Shown here: positions 62,404 through 64,000 of the stretch, one piece after another
How the letters are laid out: every line of letters starts with the position of its first letter
How positions within the stretch are numbered: position 1 is the stretch's first letter
NCBI RefSeq assembly: GCF_039941015.1
Contig: NZ_JBDVFI010000094.1
DNA length: 64,000 nt
From: Sedimentitalea sp039941015
GTDB taxonomy: Bacteria; Pseudomonadota; Alphaproteobacteria; Rhodobacterales; Rhodobacteraceae
Direction: 5' to 3' (one strand)
Program-made: the position numbers and the translations under genes
Notes under the pieces: generated by a model
Told to the model about the DNA's origin: nothing
Seen by the model: the letters and a program-made list of their open reading frames with translations, nothing else
Databases searched by the model: none

Positions 62404-63999
62404 TTACTGTTCGAGCCAGAGGTCGTACCAGCTGGACGAGTTCCACCGAGGCGTATTGTGGTGGTTCCTGAGTTTTTTCGACGTGACTGAGATGAACGGA
62501 TGTTCAATCGCAAAGATCACCGGCAACTCGGCCATCGAGCGGGCCTGAATCTCGTGATACATCTCGGCGCGCTTTTCGACGTCCAATTCGGATGCCGCAT
62601 CGTCGATCATCTGGTCGATCTCGTCACTCTGCCAGCCGAACTGGTTTGTCCAGGGCGTGCCGTTGGGCTGGCCTGACCGCAGCCAGACCATCGTCGAGAC
62701 CGCCGGGTCCGACCGGAACTGATGCCAGCCGTTCGCCGTGTCAAAGTCATGGTCGCGATAGACACCGGTGAGAAAGCCCGGCGCATCATTGGTCTGAAGC
62801 TCGACGTCGATGTCGATTTCCTTCATCGCCTGCGCAAAATATTCAGCCCAAAGCTGTGTATACTCACCCCAAGGAGCAGGGCGGTGACGCAGTTTGAACC
62901 GGAAACCGTCGTCTTGCACCGGGTATCCGGCCTCGTCCAGCATCTGTTTGGCCAGCTCCGGATCATAGGCATAGGTCGGCACGTCGTCGGTATAGTTCAG
63001 ACCGCCGGCGCTTGGCACCGGACCGCGTCCCGGCTTGGCAAAGCCGCGCATGATCGTGTTGATCGCATAGTCGATATCCAGACCGTGATACATCGCCTGA
63101 CGAACCTTGAGATCAGCCATGATCGGGTTGCGGTGGTTGAATTCCACGGTCGAGTGGGCGACGTTGTTTTCATAGCCTTGGGTACCCACGTCAAAGCGGT
63201 CATCTTCGCTCAGACGTTCGATATCGGCCATCGACACACCGATAAAGCCGGATTCATGCACTTCGCCGGCCTCAAGCGCGGCGGCGGCGGCAGATTTGTC
63301 CTTGATGAATCGCCAGACGATCCGGTCAAGATAAGGATAGCCCTCGCGCCAGTAGTCTTCGTTCTTGACCGCCATCACATACTGGCCACGCTCGTATTCA
63401 ACGAATTTGAACGGGCCGGTCCCGACGGGGGCCGTGTTGTACTTGTTCTTGAGAATGTCGGTGCCTTCGTACAGGTGCTTTGGCACCGGATGACCAAGAT
63501 CAGGCATCGCCGCAACGAACAGCTCGAGCGGCATCGGCTTGGAATAGTTGAACACCGCAGTATGCGGATCGGGGCAGTCGACGCTCTCTAGATTGGCCTG
63601 CAGCGCCGATGAGTAGTTCAGCAACTTCTTCCACATTTCAATGGCCGAAAAGGCCACGTCGTCACAGGCAAAATCCTCGCCATCATGCCATTTCACGCCT
63701 TCGCGCAGTTTGACGGTGATTTGCTTGCCGTCCTCAGACCCGGACCATTCAGTCGCAAGAACCGGCTCGTATCCATCATAGCTCTTGTCGATCAGCGGCT
63801 CGATGATCTTGCCGGAAATATTGTAAACGCCGGTCGAGGCCCGCAGGGCAGGGTTGAGGGTACGTTGTTCCGAAATCATGTGAACGACTGCGGTACCACC
63901 CTTTTGCACCTCGTCCTGGGCGGCGACGGCAAAGGCAACAGAGCTCAACGCCCCGACCGCGCCAAGCAGCAGCCCCGCTTTCTTAAATGTGACTGACAT
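62404..63999 (-). CDS. Dipeptide-type periplasmic solute-binding protein (family 5)
   Basis: This 531-residue exported protein has a signal peptide (MSVTFKKAGLLLGAVGALSSVAFAVAA) and the family-5 segments LRASTGVYNISGKIIEPLI, TVKLREGVKWHDGEDFA, VGTGPFKFVEYERG and VRQAMYHGLDIDYAIN. It starts one base inside the window edge, so its promoter is outside. It feeds the DppBC-like importer encoded next; cargo could be a peptide or other amino-acid derivative. It is clearly distinct from the family-5 protein in the zinc operon. Confidence 0.92.
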   Translation of the reverse strand: MSVTFKKAGLLLGAVGALSSVAFAVAAQDEVQKGGTAVVHMISEQRTLNPALRASTGVYNISGKIIEPLIDKSYDGYEPVLATEWSGSEDGKQITVKLREGVKWHDGEDFACDDVAFSAIEMWKKLLNYSSALQANLESVDCPDPHTAVFNYSKPMPLELFVAAMPDLGHPVPKHLYEGTDILKNKYNTAPVGTGPFKFVEYERGQYVMAVKNEDYWREGYPYLDRIVWRFIKDKSAAAAALEAGEVHESGFIGVSMADIERLSEDDRFDVGTQGYENNVAHSTVEFNHRNPIMADLKVRQAMYHGLDIDYAINTIMRGFAKPGRGPVPSAGGLNYTDDVPTYAYDPELAKQMLDEAGYPVQDDGFRFKLRHRPAPWGEYTQLWAEYFAQAMKEIDIDVELQTNDAPGFLTGVYRDHDFDTANGWHQFRSDPAVSTMVWLRSGQPNGTPWTNQFGWQSDEIDQMIDDAASELDVEKRAEMYHEIQARSMAELPVIFAIEHPFISVTSKKLRNHHNTPRWNSSSWYDLWLEQ

Positions 64000-64000
64000 A

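Noticed and set aside
1..64000. Prophage, integrative element or transposon
   Set aside because: No integrase, transposase, phage structural gene, tRNA attachment site or terminal repeat was recognised. The only signs of rearrangement are the two small gene remnants.

Overview
The window looks like chromosomal DNA of a marine alphaproteobacterium of the Rhodobacteraceae (Roseobacter lineage). The grounds are the moderately GC-rich coding DNA, the many ATGA (4-base) stop/start overlaps, the dense ABC and TRAP importers, the PlcP-BtaA-BtaB betaine-lipid cluster, and zinc-starvation genes of a kind known from proteobacteria. The species cannot be named from the sequence. I see no rRNA, tRNA, CRISPR array, intact insertion sequence or prophage.

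Layout. 1-6.1 kb: the 3' part of a giant secreted modular carbohydrate-binding/adhesin-like protein with a 380-residue internal duplication and a clear terminator. 6.8-12.3 kb (minus): a surface polysaccharide locus (priming sugar transferase, pyruvyl transferase-like protein, sulfotransferase, flippase, glycosyltransferase) that predicts a sulfated and perhaps pyruvylated polymer. 12.3-13.1 kb: a decayed stretch with a TRAP-transporter remnant. 13.2-24.7 kb (minus): a compact 13-gene run that reads as one zinc-starvation operon behind a Zur-like box: two COG0523 GTPases, a DUF1826 protein, a small unknown protein, a complete nickel/peptide-type ABC importer, a ZrgA-type His-rich periplasmic protein with its own ABC transporter, and two DUF3299 proteins. 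25.4-32.5 kb: EamA exporter, a CHASE2 adenylate/guanylate cyclase with a FecR partner, Tex, and a bacterioferritin lacking the usual haem methionine.

33.0-45.9 kb: a nucleoside salvage region. It has a MarR regulator with a strong inverted-repeat operator, a nucleoside hydrolase, an unknown 168-residue protein, a ribose-type ABC importer, an FGGY sugar kinase, a BMP-type nucleoside ABC importer, a cytosine deaminase and a TetR regulator. Together these could import nucleosides, split them, phosphorylate the sugar and deaminate the base. 46.0-49.7 kb: a DctPQM TRAP importer with a cyclase-family (isatin hydrolase/kynurenine formamidase-like) hydrolase. 49.8-52.5 kb: PlcP-BtaA-BtaB behind a near-consensus Pho box, i.e. 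replacement of phospholipids by betaine lipid under phosphate limitation. 52.7-55.5 kb (minus): aconitase B, with a perfect inverted repeat upstream. 55.9-64.0 kb (minus): a dipeptide-type ABC importer operon carrying an FAD amine/amino-acid oxidase, an ATC-hydrolase-family protein and an M20 amidohydrolase.

The most notable system is the zinc-starvation operon. Two different ABC transporters, two metallochaperone-type GTPases, a duplicated DUF3299 gene and a small unknown protein are translationally coupled under one apparent Zur site.
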